A stretch of DNA of 64,000 bases from Costus lasius. Taxonomy: Eukaryota > Streptophyta > Magnoliopsida > Zingiberales > Costaceae. Below are positions 11,522 to 22,849 of the stretch, one piece after another (the stretch's first letter is position 1; each line of letters opens with the position of its first letter). The position numbers and the translations under genes are program-made. The stretch spans positions 91,634,439 to 91,698,438 of the forward strand of contig CM050450.1 of assembly GCA_027563935.2 (NCBI GenBank), read 5' to 3'. A model generated the notes under the pieces. It was not told the DNA's origin. It worked only from the letters and a program-made list of their open reading frames with translations, and made no database searches.

Positions 11522-12356
11522 GTGAGTGGTAAGAAGCCATCTACACGGAAGGATCGGCCCACGTCATCAAAGCCGATGAAGGCGATCAGGGACTGCCCAC
11601 CCACTGCAGTAGCAGAAGGTGAGAGCAACATAAGGGATCAGGAGGCGCTCCTGAATGCCCTTGTATTAAGCACTACCTCTACTAGTAGTGAGAGGCCTAT
11701 GTTGCTATATGTTGCATCTTTTATAAATTCTCTACTGGTGAACACTATGATTGATACAGGTGCATCGCATCTATTCATAAGCGAAGCCACGGCTAAGAGA
11801 GTTGGACTTAAGATGTTCCTAGCACAGGACCAAGTGAGGTTAGTTGGTGCAGTAGACCCTGAGGCCTTAGGGATATCATACAATGTGGATATCATAATCG
11901 GCAGTTGGCAAGGCCGCTACCATGCGAAGATTCTGAAACTCGCAGATTACGAAGCTATCTTCAGCTTCGAACTATTGGTCAAGGCAAAGATAGCCATGAT
12001 GCCATATCTTTATAGGATACAGATACATGATGAGAACTCCTCTTGCCTCGTACCATGTATTGGTAGCACGAAGCTGAGGAAGGGAAAGAAGAGGGACTCC
12101 CGGGGAGTGCCCTTGTCTACAAATGCCTTAGCTGCAGGGTTGCGCAAAGGAGATCCGATGCTTATTGCCGTTTGGGTGGAAGGCCCCCACCCGGAAAGGA
12201 GTGAGATTCCCTTGGTGATCAAGAAAGTGTTGGAGGAGTTTGCTGATGTAATGCCTTCAGAATTGCCGAAGCACCTCCCACCTAGGAGAGGGATCGACCA
12301 TAAGATAGAGCTTATGGCAGGATCCACTCCCCCATCTAACGCTCCTTATAGGATGC
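11522..12356 (+). pseudogene. G1 protease and start of RT
   Basis: An open stretch encoding the aspartic protease of a Ty3/gypsy element. The active site D-T-G-A-S is at 11753-11767. A linker follows with EFADVMPSELPKHLPPRR, typical of the approach to gypsy RT. Coding breaks off at PYRM because the Athila element inserted at 12357; the frame resumes at 51249. Residues read past 12357 (to 12634) are Athila LTR, not G1 protein. Confidence 0.88.
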
Positions 12357-14220
12357 TGATGACACGAAAATTCATAGCATATTTTGTGTCATTTGATAGG
12401 TCTTTTGTGTCATATTCATGCTCTTTTGCTTTTTTTTTAATGCCTTATTTATCAAATATTGTAGAATCTACATCTTTTCGGGGTTTTTTTTATCATTTTC
12501 AAGGAAAAAGGCATTATTTTAAGGTGTTTTCAAGCAAATTCAAATGCATAGATGAATTCTCATCATCAAGAGATGATTGCATGTCAAATTTCACGCAATT
12601 CAAAGCTTCAGACCAAATTATGGCAGGGTCATAATTAAAATTATGGTACCATGGTTTCACTGCACCTATAGAACAAACCATGGCACTACCGTAATTTCAG
12701 AGCACTGCCGTAATTTGGGATAAATTTTGTACATAAGGATTTGCAGACTTTACGGCACCACCATAAACAATATTATAGGCCGTATTTTGAGGCGATTTCT
12801 GACCAGAAAGATTTACAGAAAATATGACACTGCCGTAATGCATATTATGGTGCTGTAATTCCAGTCGAATTCTGTACAGAAGAACTTTGCAGTTATTACA
12901 GCACTGCCATAAAGATTTTCACGGTCGTAATTCTAACCTAGGCGGCCGATTTTTTCGGACTTTTTGAAGCCCGATTATTGCATGGATGATTGCGGACGAT
13001 CTGGACCATCAATTTGTGATCCGTAAAAAGGAAAATACTCGTTAGACCGAGGAGAAGGGACAAACACAAAAAGCCCCAATTTTGATCAACGTTCGAGAGA
13101 GAAATCATGATCTTCACCGCCGCCCTAGGTTTCGCCATCGCGAAGCATACAGTGCATCTCCGACTGTGAAATTTGAAGGGAAGCTGCGCCTAGAGGAGAA
13201 GAACATACCACAGAAGTTTCAGAGCGAAAGGAGATCGATCCGAGGAGAAATCAACAAAAGAGGCATCGCCACCACTATTCATCACACGAAATTACGGCTG
13301 TAATTTTCAATACAGTCGTGTTGTTAGTTGAATTTCCCATCTCTCTTTGATTTCTATTCCTTTGAAAGTATGGTTTATTGTAATTCTTTGACTATGCTAG
13401 TTTAAACACTATTTGGAACATAGGGGTGTAATCCCTGTAATTTCTTAATGAATAGATGTTTTTTATTTCATCAGGATAATCTTACTATGATAATTCTACT
13501 TATGTGATGATTACGTTTAATTCTTTTTAGTTTTGCATTATCAACATGTATTGGAGTTTTTGCTATATGGACCGAAAGGTGATTTGCGAGAACTTAGAAC
13601 CCTAGAATCATGATTTTAGAACTCATCGAATGAAATTAGGTTTGTTTTTATTTTTAGATTTTAGAAATTTATTGCCTTGTTGATAATCTGATCTAGGAAG
13701 AATTATAGAAATAAACATGATGATACTGTAAGAAATTAAGTATCGGATTGTTAGAGAACCTTAAGTAGAACCTGTGAGAATTAAAGTATGAAAGTATTTA
13801 GTTTTCACTTGAGATGTTTGACTTAAAATTTGGATGCACGAAAATGATCTTTGAGTTCTTTGTCAATGATTTACTTATCCTTGGCATCGAATAAATCCTA
13901 TGCAAAAGTGAAGATTGACTCTTTGTAAATTGTCTGCGCGAAAGCGGGATGATTTCTTTATAAAGTAAATTATATCTTTATCATAATAAGAATAAACTGG
14001 CGAGCACTTATTGGGATCTAGTCATAGAAATTAAGGTGGACGAAACCCTAGTCCTAGTTTCTCTCTCTAACTTTTTCGTGTAGTTTTTGATAATTTGCTT
14101 TCATCCTATTTGATTGCCTAGCTAGTAAGAGATCAATTATTCGGTACTTGACAAATGATGTCTCTGTAGTTCGATATCTTAATTATTACTTTGAGTATCC
14201 GCGCACTTGCGGACACAATA
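12357..14220 (+). repeat. 5' LTR of Athila element
   Basis: About 1,864 bp. The boundary with the leader is set by alignment to the 3' LTR, whose end is ACAACA before GATGC; here the last dinucleotide has become TA. Between roughly 12610 and 12930 it carries many copies of a TACGG...CCGTA dyad, often decayed to TATGG or CCATA. The matching 3' LTR is split at 40326-41126 and 50191-51248. Confidence 0.9.
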
Positions 14221-14226
14221 AGTTTT

Positions 14227-14241
14227 TGGCGCCATTGTCGG
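14227..14241 (+). other. Athila primer-binding site (tRNA-Asp), split by insertion
   Basis: TGGCGCCATTGTCGG here continues as GGGA from 24554 after the chromovirus. It matches the complement of the plant tRNA-Asp 3' end with two changes, and GTCGG within it is the duplicated target of the chromovirus. Confidence 0.8.
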
Positions 14242-15227
14242 TGATGAAGCAACTGCGGGAGGGATGGTCCTTAAAGCCGTACTATAAGGATTTACACAAT
14301 GCATGCAAAAATGGGAGAGGGTCTTTAGACGAGGGCAGTAAAAATCGCTTCGGAAATGCAGAAGAAAACACGATGAAATCAGCATCAAGTTCAATCGGGG
14401 CAACACAAATGCGAAAGAACACAATGGCATGCAACTACAGAATGTAACACACTAACCTCATAGCAATTTATCACTCTCACACAGCAGATTTTAAGCTCAG
14501 CACGTCGCAATGGGGAAACCAACATATTCGCAGCACACAGCTTGCACACCTATGCGCCTGAAACAAACCAAAGAACAGTGGAATGTCCACGTCTCTGGCG
14601 AACGGATACTCGTGGAAGATCGAAAATTGAAACAAAAATGAACACGACGAAAATGAAAAGACAGGCAGACCTGACCCACCGAAGGCGGTGGGATTTACTT
14701 TACTGCTTCGAAAACCAAGAAGGAAACACTTCGGAGTCAAGGCACCGACCACAACTCTTAGAAACTTTGAAGGCGAAGCGCCGACTTTGATTTCTACAAG
14801 CGCTGGAGGCTCTCAGCTCACCAGGAGTACTCTACCACCAAGAGAACTAAGGAACACAACACCCAACCTCCTCTTTTATAGAACAAGAGGGGAGGGAATA
14901 AGACAAAGTAGGAAAAGACAAGCTACTTTAACAACTACCTACTCTTGCAGCCCATAAAGTAGTCAAGCTGCAGCTACAAGACAAAAGAGAAACAAACTTC
15001 TACCTAATATTCTTGAAGCTGATCGCATGGTCTTCTAGTCTTCATACGGAGGCGGTTAGGCGATCAGATGCGCTCAGAGCAAACCGCGACAAAGCAGCAG
15101 AATTTTGAAGTATTGGGTTGCGTAACGATCATCGCGGCCTTCTCTTGGGCCGTGTTGCTGATGTGGTTGTGAGGCCCATCTGGACTTGGGATCTTTGGGG
15201 GTTCGCTTGTAGTGTCCATGGGCTCGG

Positions 15228-15954
15228 TCACTTCGGTGTGGATGGAGAGTGAGCTGATAACACCCACGAAGCGATCCAGTGGGTGAGATGGGCGTTGAGA
15301 TCACCGAATAACCACCTTATTGGGCTCCTTTGGGTCTTCATGAGGTGGAGCAACATGGTAGGGTGGGTTGTATACGTCGAAATGGGGTCGTCGGGGCAGT
15401 TCTGCGGCTTCGGGTAGCTGTCTGCAGAAGTCACGGGGTGCGACTTTCGTCCCTGGATGACCCGAGGAACATTCTGTGGGAGTTCCGACTTGTGCATGTG
15501 GCTCCACCTCCGATTCCAAGATTTCTCCGGGGGAGCTGTTTGCAGTACCCACGGGCGAGGTTTTCGTTGCTGGGTACCCCGAGGAACTTTCTGTGGCAAA
15601 TCGGACTTGTGCACCCGGTAGTTGTCCGCAGGACCCACGGGGTGTGCTTTTCGTCGCTAGGTACCCCGAGGAACTTTCTGTGGAAAATTGGACTTATGCA
15701 CCCAGTAGTTGTCCGCAGGACTCACGGGGTGTGGTGTTCGTCGCGGGGTAGCCTGAGGAACTTTCTGTGGAAAATCGGACTTGTGCATGTGAAGCCGCCC
15801 CCGAATCGGGTAGTTGTCCGCAGGACTCACGGGGCGTGGCTTCCGTCGCTGGGTATCCGTCGCTGGGTATCCCGAGGAACTTTCTGTGGAAAATTTTTGG
15901 GGCACCGTCGGGGCCAGATTTTCCCCTTCTTTCATGTTGTATGCTCCTGCATCA
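15228..15954 (-). pseudogene. Pol C-terminal tail encoded inside the chromovirus LTR
   Basis: The frame of integrase crosses the LTR border at 15954 without a stop and continues to 15657, where a TAG stands in place of the CAG found in the other LTR. The same frame then stays open to a stop at 15228-15230, giving about 242 codons. The tail repeats a ~29-residue unit of the form HKSDLPQKVPRGTQRRKP followed by (H/R)PVSPADNY, rich in K, R and P. The second LTR encodes the same C-terminal stretch ending SPSTPK. Function is unknown; a chromatin-targeting role like the CR motif of CRM integrases is only a guess. Confidence 0.6.
15430..15900 (-). repeat. In-frame tandem repeats in chromovirus LTR
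   Basis: Units marked by GTAGTTGTCCGCAGGA (plus strand) begin at 15618, 15705 and 15810, with more diverged units on either side. The spacings are 87 and 105 bp, both multiples of three. The other LTR has the same marker at 24226, 24313 and 24418 (87 and 105 bp again; one copy has a base change in the marker). Confidence 0.85.
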
Positions 15955-17126
15955 TCTTCCACTGTGCACTCTGAGGAGTTATCCTCCGGAGAACTAGGGG
16001 GTAGAGGCTCGTCGGGGTCCGATGGTACCTCCAATGGACCGTAGAAAGGAAGTAGTTCTGCCACGTTGAAGACGGGGCGAATGGCCATGTCCTCAGGTAG
16101 GTCCAGTACATATGCGTTGGAGCTGATTCGCTGCACCAATGCATATGGCCCCATGTAACGTGGCCGGAGCTTAAAATGAGCCTTGTGTGAAACTCTCTCG
16201 GGGTGGATGTGCACCCTCACCAACTCATCCACAGAAAAATGATGTGGCCTACGATGCTCGTTGGCCTTCATTGCATTATGAGTGTTGCCCGAAAAGATAC
16301 GATGCCGAACTTCGTCATGCAAACTAGCCATATGCTGGGCAAAGGAATATGCATGTTCAGACAGATGGGACTCCATGGGTAGGTCATGCAGGTCAATGGG
16401 TTTGCGGGGTTGACGGCCCGTAACAATCTAGAAGGGGCTAAGACTCGTAGACCTATTAGCGGCGCTATTGTACGCGAATTCCACCATGGGGAGAATGGAA
16501 TCCCAAGACCTTGGGTGATCACCGATAAAGCACTGGAGCAAGTTACCCAAACTACGATTAACCACCTCAGTTTGTCCATCAGTTTGGGGGTGGTAAGCAG
16601 TGGAAAATTTCAGGGTGGTGCCCAAGAGGGCCCAGAGTGAGCGCCAGAAGTGGCTCACGAAGCGCGTGTCACGATCGGACACGATGGTGTGGGGAAGACC
16701 ATGGAGACGGACAATCTCCCGAAAGAAAAGGTGGGCGACATGGGTCGCATCCGCGGTGCGTGAACAAGGTATGAAATGTGCCATCTTCGAAAACCGATCT
16801 ACAACCACGTCGATGGAGTCAAAGCGGGACGCAGTGCGGGGTAGTCCTAGGACGAAATCCATGCTGAGATGGCGCCAAGGACCATCAGAAACAGGTAACG
16901 GAGTATAGTGTCCAGTGTTCAGGGGACGTGGCTTGGCCAGTTGGCAAGTGCCACAGTGGCGCACGATGCGCTCGACATCCTTGTGCAGGGAGGGCCAGAA
17001 AAAGCACTCCTCCATCATGTCCAGAGTTTTGTCGTGGCCATGGTGGCCGGCGATACCACCCGCGTGCAACTCGAGCAACAGATGATCTCGAAGCGATGTG
17101 CGGGGAATACACAGGCGATTCCCCAA
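15955..17126 (-). pseudogene. Chromovirus integrase
   Basis: Minus-strand integrase. The N-terminal zinc-binding part shows LHAGGIAGHHGHDKT and then CGTCQ (HHCC). The catalytic core shows SMDFVLGLPR, VSDRDTRF and PQTDGQTEVVNR, so all three acids of the D,D,E triad are present. A TAG in SPF-stop-IV near 16436 interrupts the frame; the frame then continues through the C-terminal domain (KAHFKLRPRYMGPY, then RPVFNVAELLPFYGP) and into the LTR. No chromodomain is recognisable after FNVAELL. Confidence 0.88.
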
Positions 17127-18850
17127 AAAGAGATAGCCCTCACAGAGCTGGTAGGGAGACTAGGATCAGGGGCGAGGGTCAAGGCGGCATGCACGGTGCC
17201 CAAGTCAGGGCAAGTGGCGTACTCCTCCTTAACATGGTCGAAGGTGTTGATGCGTGTTCTCATCACACAGAGGAGGGTGCGGACTCGGCTTAAGGCATCA
17301 GCGACGATGTTTTCTTTTCCCGCCTTGTGATTAATCACAAAGGTGTGCTGCTGTAGGTACTCGACCCACTTCGCATGGCGGGCACCCAACTTCTTCTGGG
17401 CGCTAAGAAAGGACAAGGCCTAGTGGTCGCTATAGAGGACAAACTCACGATGGAGGAGATAGTGCCTCCACTGTCGAAGCGACTGGACAATGGCTTAAAA
17501 TTCCTTGTCGTATGTCGAGTAACGCTGGCGGACAGCGTTCAACTTCTTACTAAAGAAGGCGACCGGATGGCCTTCTTGACTAAGGGTTCCTCCGATACCG
17601 GTACCGGAGGCATTGCACGCGACTTCAAAGACTTTTGAAAAGTCTGGGAGTCAGAGAACAGGGGCTGTGGTTATGGCATCCTTAAGGGTCTCGAAGGCGC
17701 GTTGAGTGGCAGCAGTCCACTCAAAGTCCTCCTTGGACAAACGCTGGGTCAGAGGGGTTGCAATCATGCTGAAACCCCGAATGAAACGACAGTAAAAGCC
17801 CACGAGGCCCAAAAAGCTGTGGACTTCGGACACGGTACGGGGTTCAGGCCAATGCCGAATGGCTTCGACTTTGGCCGGGTCAACAGAAAGGCCCTTGTTG
17901 GATACAATGTAGCCTAGGAAGTGGACGCGGTTGGTCATGAAGGAGCACTTCTTCGTGTTAAGGAAGAGGCACTCCTTGCGCAAGAGGTCAAACGTGGAGT
18001 GAAGATGCTCCAGGTGTTCTTCTGGGGTCCGGCTGAAAATCAAGATGTCGTCAAAATAGACGATCAGGAATTTGCCCATGTAGGGCTTGAGAACCTGGCT
18101 CATGAGCCGCATGAAAGTGGATGGGGCGTTGGACAGCCCGAATGGCATGACAAGCCATTCATAATGACCGTCCTTGGTCTTGAACGCTGTTTTCCACTCA
18201 TCACCTTCGTGGATGTGAACTTGGTGATATCCGCTGTGAAGGTCCAGCTTAGAGAACTAAGAGGCCCTAGAGACTAAGTCCAGCATATCATCAAGTCGAA
18301 GTATGGGGAACCTATACTTGATGGTGATCTGGTTGATGGCGCGACTGTCGATGCACATCCACCACGACCCGTCCTTCTTGGGTGTGAGCAATGCAGGGAC
18401 TGCGCATGGACTTAGGCTCTCACGGATGTACCCCTTAGTAAGGAGGTCATCCACTTGATGCTGCAGTTCAGCGTGTTCAGTTGGGTTCAAGCGATGATGG
18501 AGTAGATTTGGGAGGGGCACTCCCGGGATAAGATCAACGGCGTGCTGAATCTCCCTAGCCGGAGGGAGACCGTGGGGCAAGTCCTCCGGACTAATGTCAG
18601 TAAACTCAGTTAAAAGGGTTGAGACTTCCAAGGGTGGTGTCGTATCTACTGCGGGGGAGGACTCCGGGGACTCGCGCAACATCAAGGCATAAACAACCTT
18701 ATATTCGGTGGCCTCGCGCATAAGGGACACAAGAGTTGGTACCGGTGGGGCAGCTGCAGGAGGGACAACTACACCTTTGGAGGTGGACGCGCGCAATTCC
18801 TTGGGTGGAGCTGGGATCAAATGAATCTTCTGGTCACCGTGGTCAAACAC
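17127..18850 (-). pseudogene. Chromovirus RT and RNase H
   Basis: Minus strand. RT motifs: [22 protein letters not shown], then [13 protein letters not shown] and the catalytic YFDD ([12 protein letters not shown]). RNase H follows with the normal CDASG changed to CNASG, which removes a catalytic acid, and later VADALSR. In-frame stops occur at 18257-18259 and at least twice in RNase H (EF-stop-AIVQ and DH-stop-AL). The frame differs from that of integrase, so there is a frameshift near 17015-17130, and another between protease and RT near 19020. Confidence 0.87.
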
Positions 18851-19370
18851 ATAGGTGTTCGACTAGCCATAGTGAACCACATCTCGATCATAGAGGCAGG
18901 GGCGCCCTAAAAGGATGTGGGCAACATCCATCACTGCCACGTCACACCACATCTTCTCACGATAGTCCCCAAATGCGATGGGAACTTGGCAATGATGGGT
19001 AACCAGGAGGTTTAATGCGTCAACCCACGCGATCGAGTAGGGCTTGGGGTGGGGCTCTAAAGTGAGTGATCGCGATTCGGGAGACGACGTTCAAACTACT
19101 ACCCCCGTCGATGACAATCTTACATGAGTGCCCGTTGCACTTAATGTAAGTTGTGAAGATGCTTGTGCGCCTCCAGTCCTCAGAGGGCGGGGTTTGGACA
19201 AGGGTGCACCTCACAACCGCAAGTGTGGGATGACCCGACTCCTCTCCACTTGTGTAACACTCAGCTTCTACATCATGCTCCACGCGCTCGCGGGCAATAG
19301 TGGCTACACGGGTCTTGTCCACGGTGGTGGACTTCTTTCGGCAATCCCTAGAATAGTGGCCTGGCTGCAA
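18851..19370 (-). pseudogene. Chromovirus zinc-knuckle end and protease
   Basis: Minus strand. The knuckle region reads QPGHYSRDC, and the protease active site is IVIDGGSSLNVVS near 19090-19130. In the knuckle (C-x2-C-x4-H-x4-C), the first two cysteines are replaced by Phe (TTC) and Tyr (TAT) at about 19365-19385; only the His and last Cys remain. A frameshift near 19020 separates protease from RT. Confidence 0.8.
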
Positions 19371-20243
19371 ATAATTGTAGAAATGGACACGCTCAGCCGG
19401 CCCAACGACAGGGGCCTTGCCCTTCTGCTCCCAAGTGGGGCGAGAAGGCGCAACCGCCTGGGCTGGGCGCCGAGGGGACCCTTGAGATCTAGGCGCGGGA
19501 CAAGGGTCCGGACGCAGCTCACCGCGTTCAGTCCTATGGTGGGAATGCAGTGGTCCACCGTTGTGTGGACGCCGAGGAGGGACAAACTCGCTGTGACGGG
19601 TCGCTGCGTGGAGGTCCTACTAGATGTCTAACACACGCTAGAAGGTTTGGTCAAGGGACTCGGACCCATACGCAGGTAAAGCTCATCGAATATCCGAACG
19701 AAGCCCGTTCTTAAATTTAGACAAAACCAGTTCAGGATCCTCTTGCAAATTGCAACGGAGTTGCAACGTGTCGAAGGCCAAATGATACTCCGCAACGGAG
19801 CCAGATCCTTCCTGAAGGCTGCTATATTGGTCAAGGAGACACTGCCTATAGGAGGGTGGGACGTATCGCTCGCGAAGGCGATACTTCATCTCCTACCATC
19901 GGGTAATGGGAGGGAGAGCATTCTGTTCATTTTGGCGCTCAACATTCTGCCAATGTAGGAGCGCGGGGCCATCTAGCAAGGTGTGGACTATGCGAACTCG
20001 CATGTATTGAGGATTATCACTCAAGTCAAAGTAGGTATCCACCGAGGCGACCCAATCTAGGAACTTAGTAGGGTCAAGACCACCCGCAAAGTGTGGTGGG
20101 GTCTCATGGATAAAACGATGGACATCGACATTGGCTCGCTGTCGCTCAAACCTAGGCTGGGTTGGGGGCCTTTGTGCGGCCGAAACATCATCTTCATCGT
20201 ATGGCTCATCCTCATAACCTGGGCCTTCATGAGCCACATAGGG

Positions 20244-22315
20244 TGTTGGTGTATATGCCCTAGGACCTAGTTTTGGTCCATCTTTGTACTACTTGACTCT
20301 AATATTCATATATATATCTTTCTGGCAATGTCGTTATCATTGTTTGTCTACACCTGCGATTGTGTACTTACATGATAATGTCCCTAGAGATAGATTGGAT
20401 CTGTGCTCAAATGATTGTCCCCAGTCGATGTACCTGAGTGGATATGGGATAGCTCTGGTACTTGTGAGACTGGTATGTGGGCTGGTTAGGCACGTGGTGC
20501 TAACGCAGACACATGGGTATATCATTGGAGGATATACTGGACCGACCCGCTGTGAGGCTATGACTTGGTGTCATGAGTTATCCTCACAAGTGACAGGAGA
20601 TGCATTGATCCCTTGACTTGAGGTCATTGATCATTCTATATAGTTAGGGACTTGCTTTGATACAACCTAACACCTCGCCGTAGTTGGGAGGTAATAACGG
20701 TTGTCATTGAGCATGTCACGACCCATATGAGAAGGTCAATGGATAGACATAGGATTTGCCCCTTCCTAAGGGAAGTATGATATCCATGGAGCTCCTCTAT
20801 GGTTCTATGACTGAAAGTGTATGGCCATACCCAGGTGAGAACCTGATTTAGTCATAACCATGTGATTGGGTGAAAACAAGTGGTGACACACTTGTCCAAT
20901 CGGATATCAGTTCGGCAAAGAGACTATAATGCATCTGTACTTTGTTGCAATGATGGGGATGTCGATGTCGATATCCATTCCGATGACTTGGGTAGCAGCG
21001 ATGCACTGCTAGGTGCCACTCACTGCTTGTGGTGACGTTTGGTCAGCACTGCCAACGTCAGAGGGACCTACAGGGTCGCACACCTTGATACTCGAGTTCT
21101 CGTATTGATCGGGAAGCCTTATGATCGAGTTATTGGATAACTCGGATCTAATTGGGAGATTTCATCAGCGCCAATGGGCCTAATGAGATGGAAGTATGTT
21201 ATTGGAGCCAAACTTCATTTTTGGCAGGTTGACCCGTATTTGACCATGGTTGGTCACATTTGGATTAGGGTTGCATTGGATTGGATCCAAGTGCTTAATC
21301 AACCCATGTAATGAAGTTTGGGCTAGCTCATTATCCAATGAGGCCCAATAACAAGTTATCATGAAGTGAGAAAAGGCTAAAAGGGTATAATGGGGACAAA
21401 ACTTCTCCCTTAGGCGCCTATGGGCATAATGGGGAGAAGTGGCGCAATTTGCTTCATTAGGAAGCTTTAGGCACCTTGCCCCTCTACCTTGGATGGTATG
21501 CTTGCTTCTATGGCAAGTCTTGGGGCTGATATGACTTGGTAGACTTCTTTGGAAGGTCTCATGTGCATATGAATAATTAGGAGAGGTTTATGGAAAAATC
21601 TTGGAGACTTTCCTTACCTCAAACCCTAATTACTCCCTCCCCTTTACCCTAGCCGCCTCCTCCTTTGAGAATTGCGCCCACACCCTATTATTGCTGCCCC
21701 CTCTTGCCTCTCTATATATACATGGGTATATGTGAGAGCAAAAGTTGATTTTGGCATGAGCAAGAATTAGAAGGGCAAAGAGGGAGGCTTTGGCGAAAGT
21801 CTTCTCTTCCATCTTCATCCTAACCGCAAGTCTCTTCTATCCTTCTTCTCTTGGAGCAAGGAGGGATAGGACTTGGTGTCTTCACCCTCTTGCCTCTTAT
21901 CTTGGCGCATCTTCTCTAGGAGTTGGTGCAAGTAAGGATGAGGAGTTGAAGACATGGCGGCAACATCTCCATCTTTCTTCTTCGTTGGCGCTTCTACTTT
22001 GGAAGTGGCGCAAGGGTTGAAGAAAGTCGACTAAGGCTTGGATCTTCTTCCCGAGGCTAGCACCGGACGTGGAAGAAGAGGACTCGAGGGATCCGTGTGT
22101 GTGAGACTGCAGAGGGCGCACGCTTGGGCGCCTATCACGACATCGACCTCATCTTGCTCTAAGGTATTTCCTAACTCATTGTGTCGACTCTCTTGCTTGC
22201 GATCTTCACTGGGTTTTTGGGACCGGCCTGTTTCGGGGATATTGCTTCCGCTGTGCAATGTATTTTGTAATCTCTATCTATGAAAATTGTAAAATATCCC
22301 TGGGGTTTCCCAACA
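20244..22315 (+). mobile_element. Solo LTR of family X in chromovirus gag
   Basis: 2,072 bp starting TGTTGGTGTATATGCC and ending GGTTTCCCAACA, flanked by the duplication TAGGG (20239-20243 and 22316-22320). No internal region is present, so it is the product of recombination between two LTRs. It shares short blocks with the copia LTRs (TATGGCCATA, ACACTTGTCCAAT, GGGTCGCAC), so family X is probably a related copia. Orientation is inferred from those blocks. Confidence 0.93.
21712..21720 (+). promoter_or_regulatory. Candidate TATA box in LTR X
   Basis: CTATATATA lies after a C/T-rich stretch at position ~1,470 of the 2,072-bp LTR. This would leave about 600 bases of transcribed R-U5. It is a candidate from sequence alone. 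Confidence 0.4.
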
Positions 22316-22834
22316 TAGGGCCCATGGCGGCCAGATCCATCCACAAGGGGTTGGCGCCGAACGAGCGCAACTACCGGCAGTAACTCCCTAGTCGGAGCAG
22401 TCCAAGCAGACTGAGGGGGTTGACTCAAGTTGGGGTATCTTTGCCCCGATGCGTTAATGGTATCAGTAAGGTCTTGGAAACCAGCCAAAAGTTGCTGCAA
22501 CATAGTCCCCGATGACAGCTTGAGTTGCTGCATGGCGGTATCCGTGGACTGCTTATACGCAGCGAGCTGCATAGTCACCGCATCCACTCGCTCAGTAAGT
22601 GCGGCTATGGAGTCTAAAGGGATGCTAGCCCCTTCCGAAGGTTGGACCGACTCTTGGGTTTCCAGGATAGTGTTAGGGAATTGGGAAGACATGAGTTGCG
22701 ACCTTGTGGTCACCATGCACAATCAAGGCTGAAAATGACTAAGTGCAAGATGCTGAAAACGTGAAATCAATGCGGAAATATGCGATGCAACGGAGTTGGA
22801 CCGTGCAAACGATAAGAATCAAACGCGTAACGTC

Positions 22835-22845
22835 CTCTGATACCA
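22835..22845 (-). other. Primer-binding site of chromovirus
   Basis: On the minus strand TGGTATCAGAG, complementary to initiator tRNA-Met, four bases from the 5' LTR edge at 22850. Confidence 0.85.
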
Positions 22846-22849
22846 GAAT

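Larger units (their letters stand above)
14242..15954 (-). repeat. 3' LTR of chromovirus
   Basis: 1,713 bp. In the minus-strand sense it begins TGATGCAGGAGCATAC at 15954. The first ~725 bases in that sense are coding-like and contain tandem repeats (see 15228-15954). The other copy is at 22850-24548 (1,699 bp) with many small differences, consistent with an older insertion than the copia copies. Confidence 0.9.
19371..22716 (-). pseudogene. Chromovirus gag, split by solo LTR
   Basis: Starts at the ATG at 22716 (MVTTRSQ), 119 bases downstream of the primer site. The N-terminal half (22321-22716) has a probable coiled coil (TERVDAVTMQLAAYKQSTDT). The solo LTR at 20244-22315 then interrupts, and the frame continues exactly from 20243 downwards (HEGPGYEDE, FLDWVASVDTYFDL, RERYVPPSYRQ, VAEYHLAFDTLQLRC). 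Additional stops occur at 19893-19895 and around 19680. The two halves are in the same frame once the LTR and one TAGGG are removed. Confidence 0.85.

Noticed and set aside
12357..12634. C-terminal extension of G1 protease frame
   Set aside because: The residues beyond 12356 are read from the inserted Athila LTR and are not part of the G1 protein.
14477..14957. Overlapping ~90-codon frames near both chromovirus LTRs (also 23085-23457)
   Set aside because: They overlap on opposite strands and recur only because the LTR is duplicated; no motif is visible.
15430..15900. CRISPR array or satellite DNA
   Set aside because: Only a few imperfect 87/105-bp units without unique spacers, confined to the LTR and in frame with pol in a plant retrotransposon.
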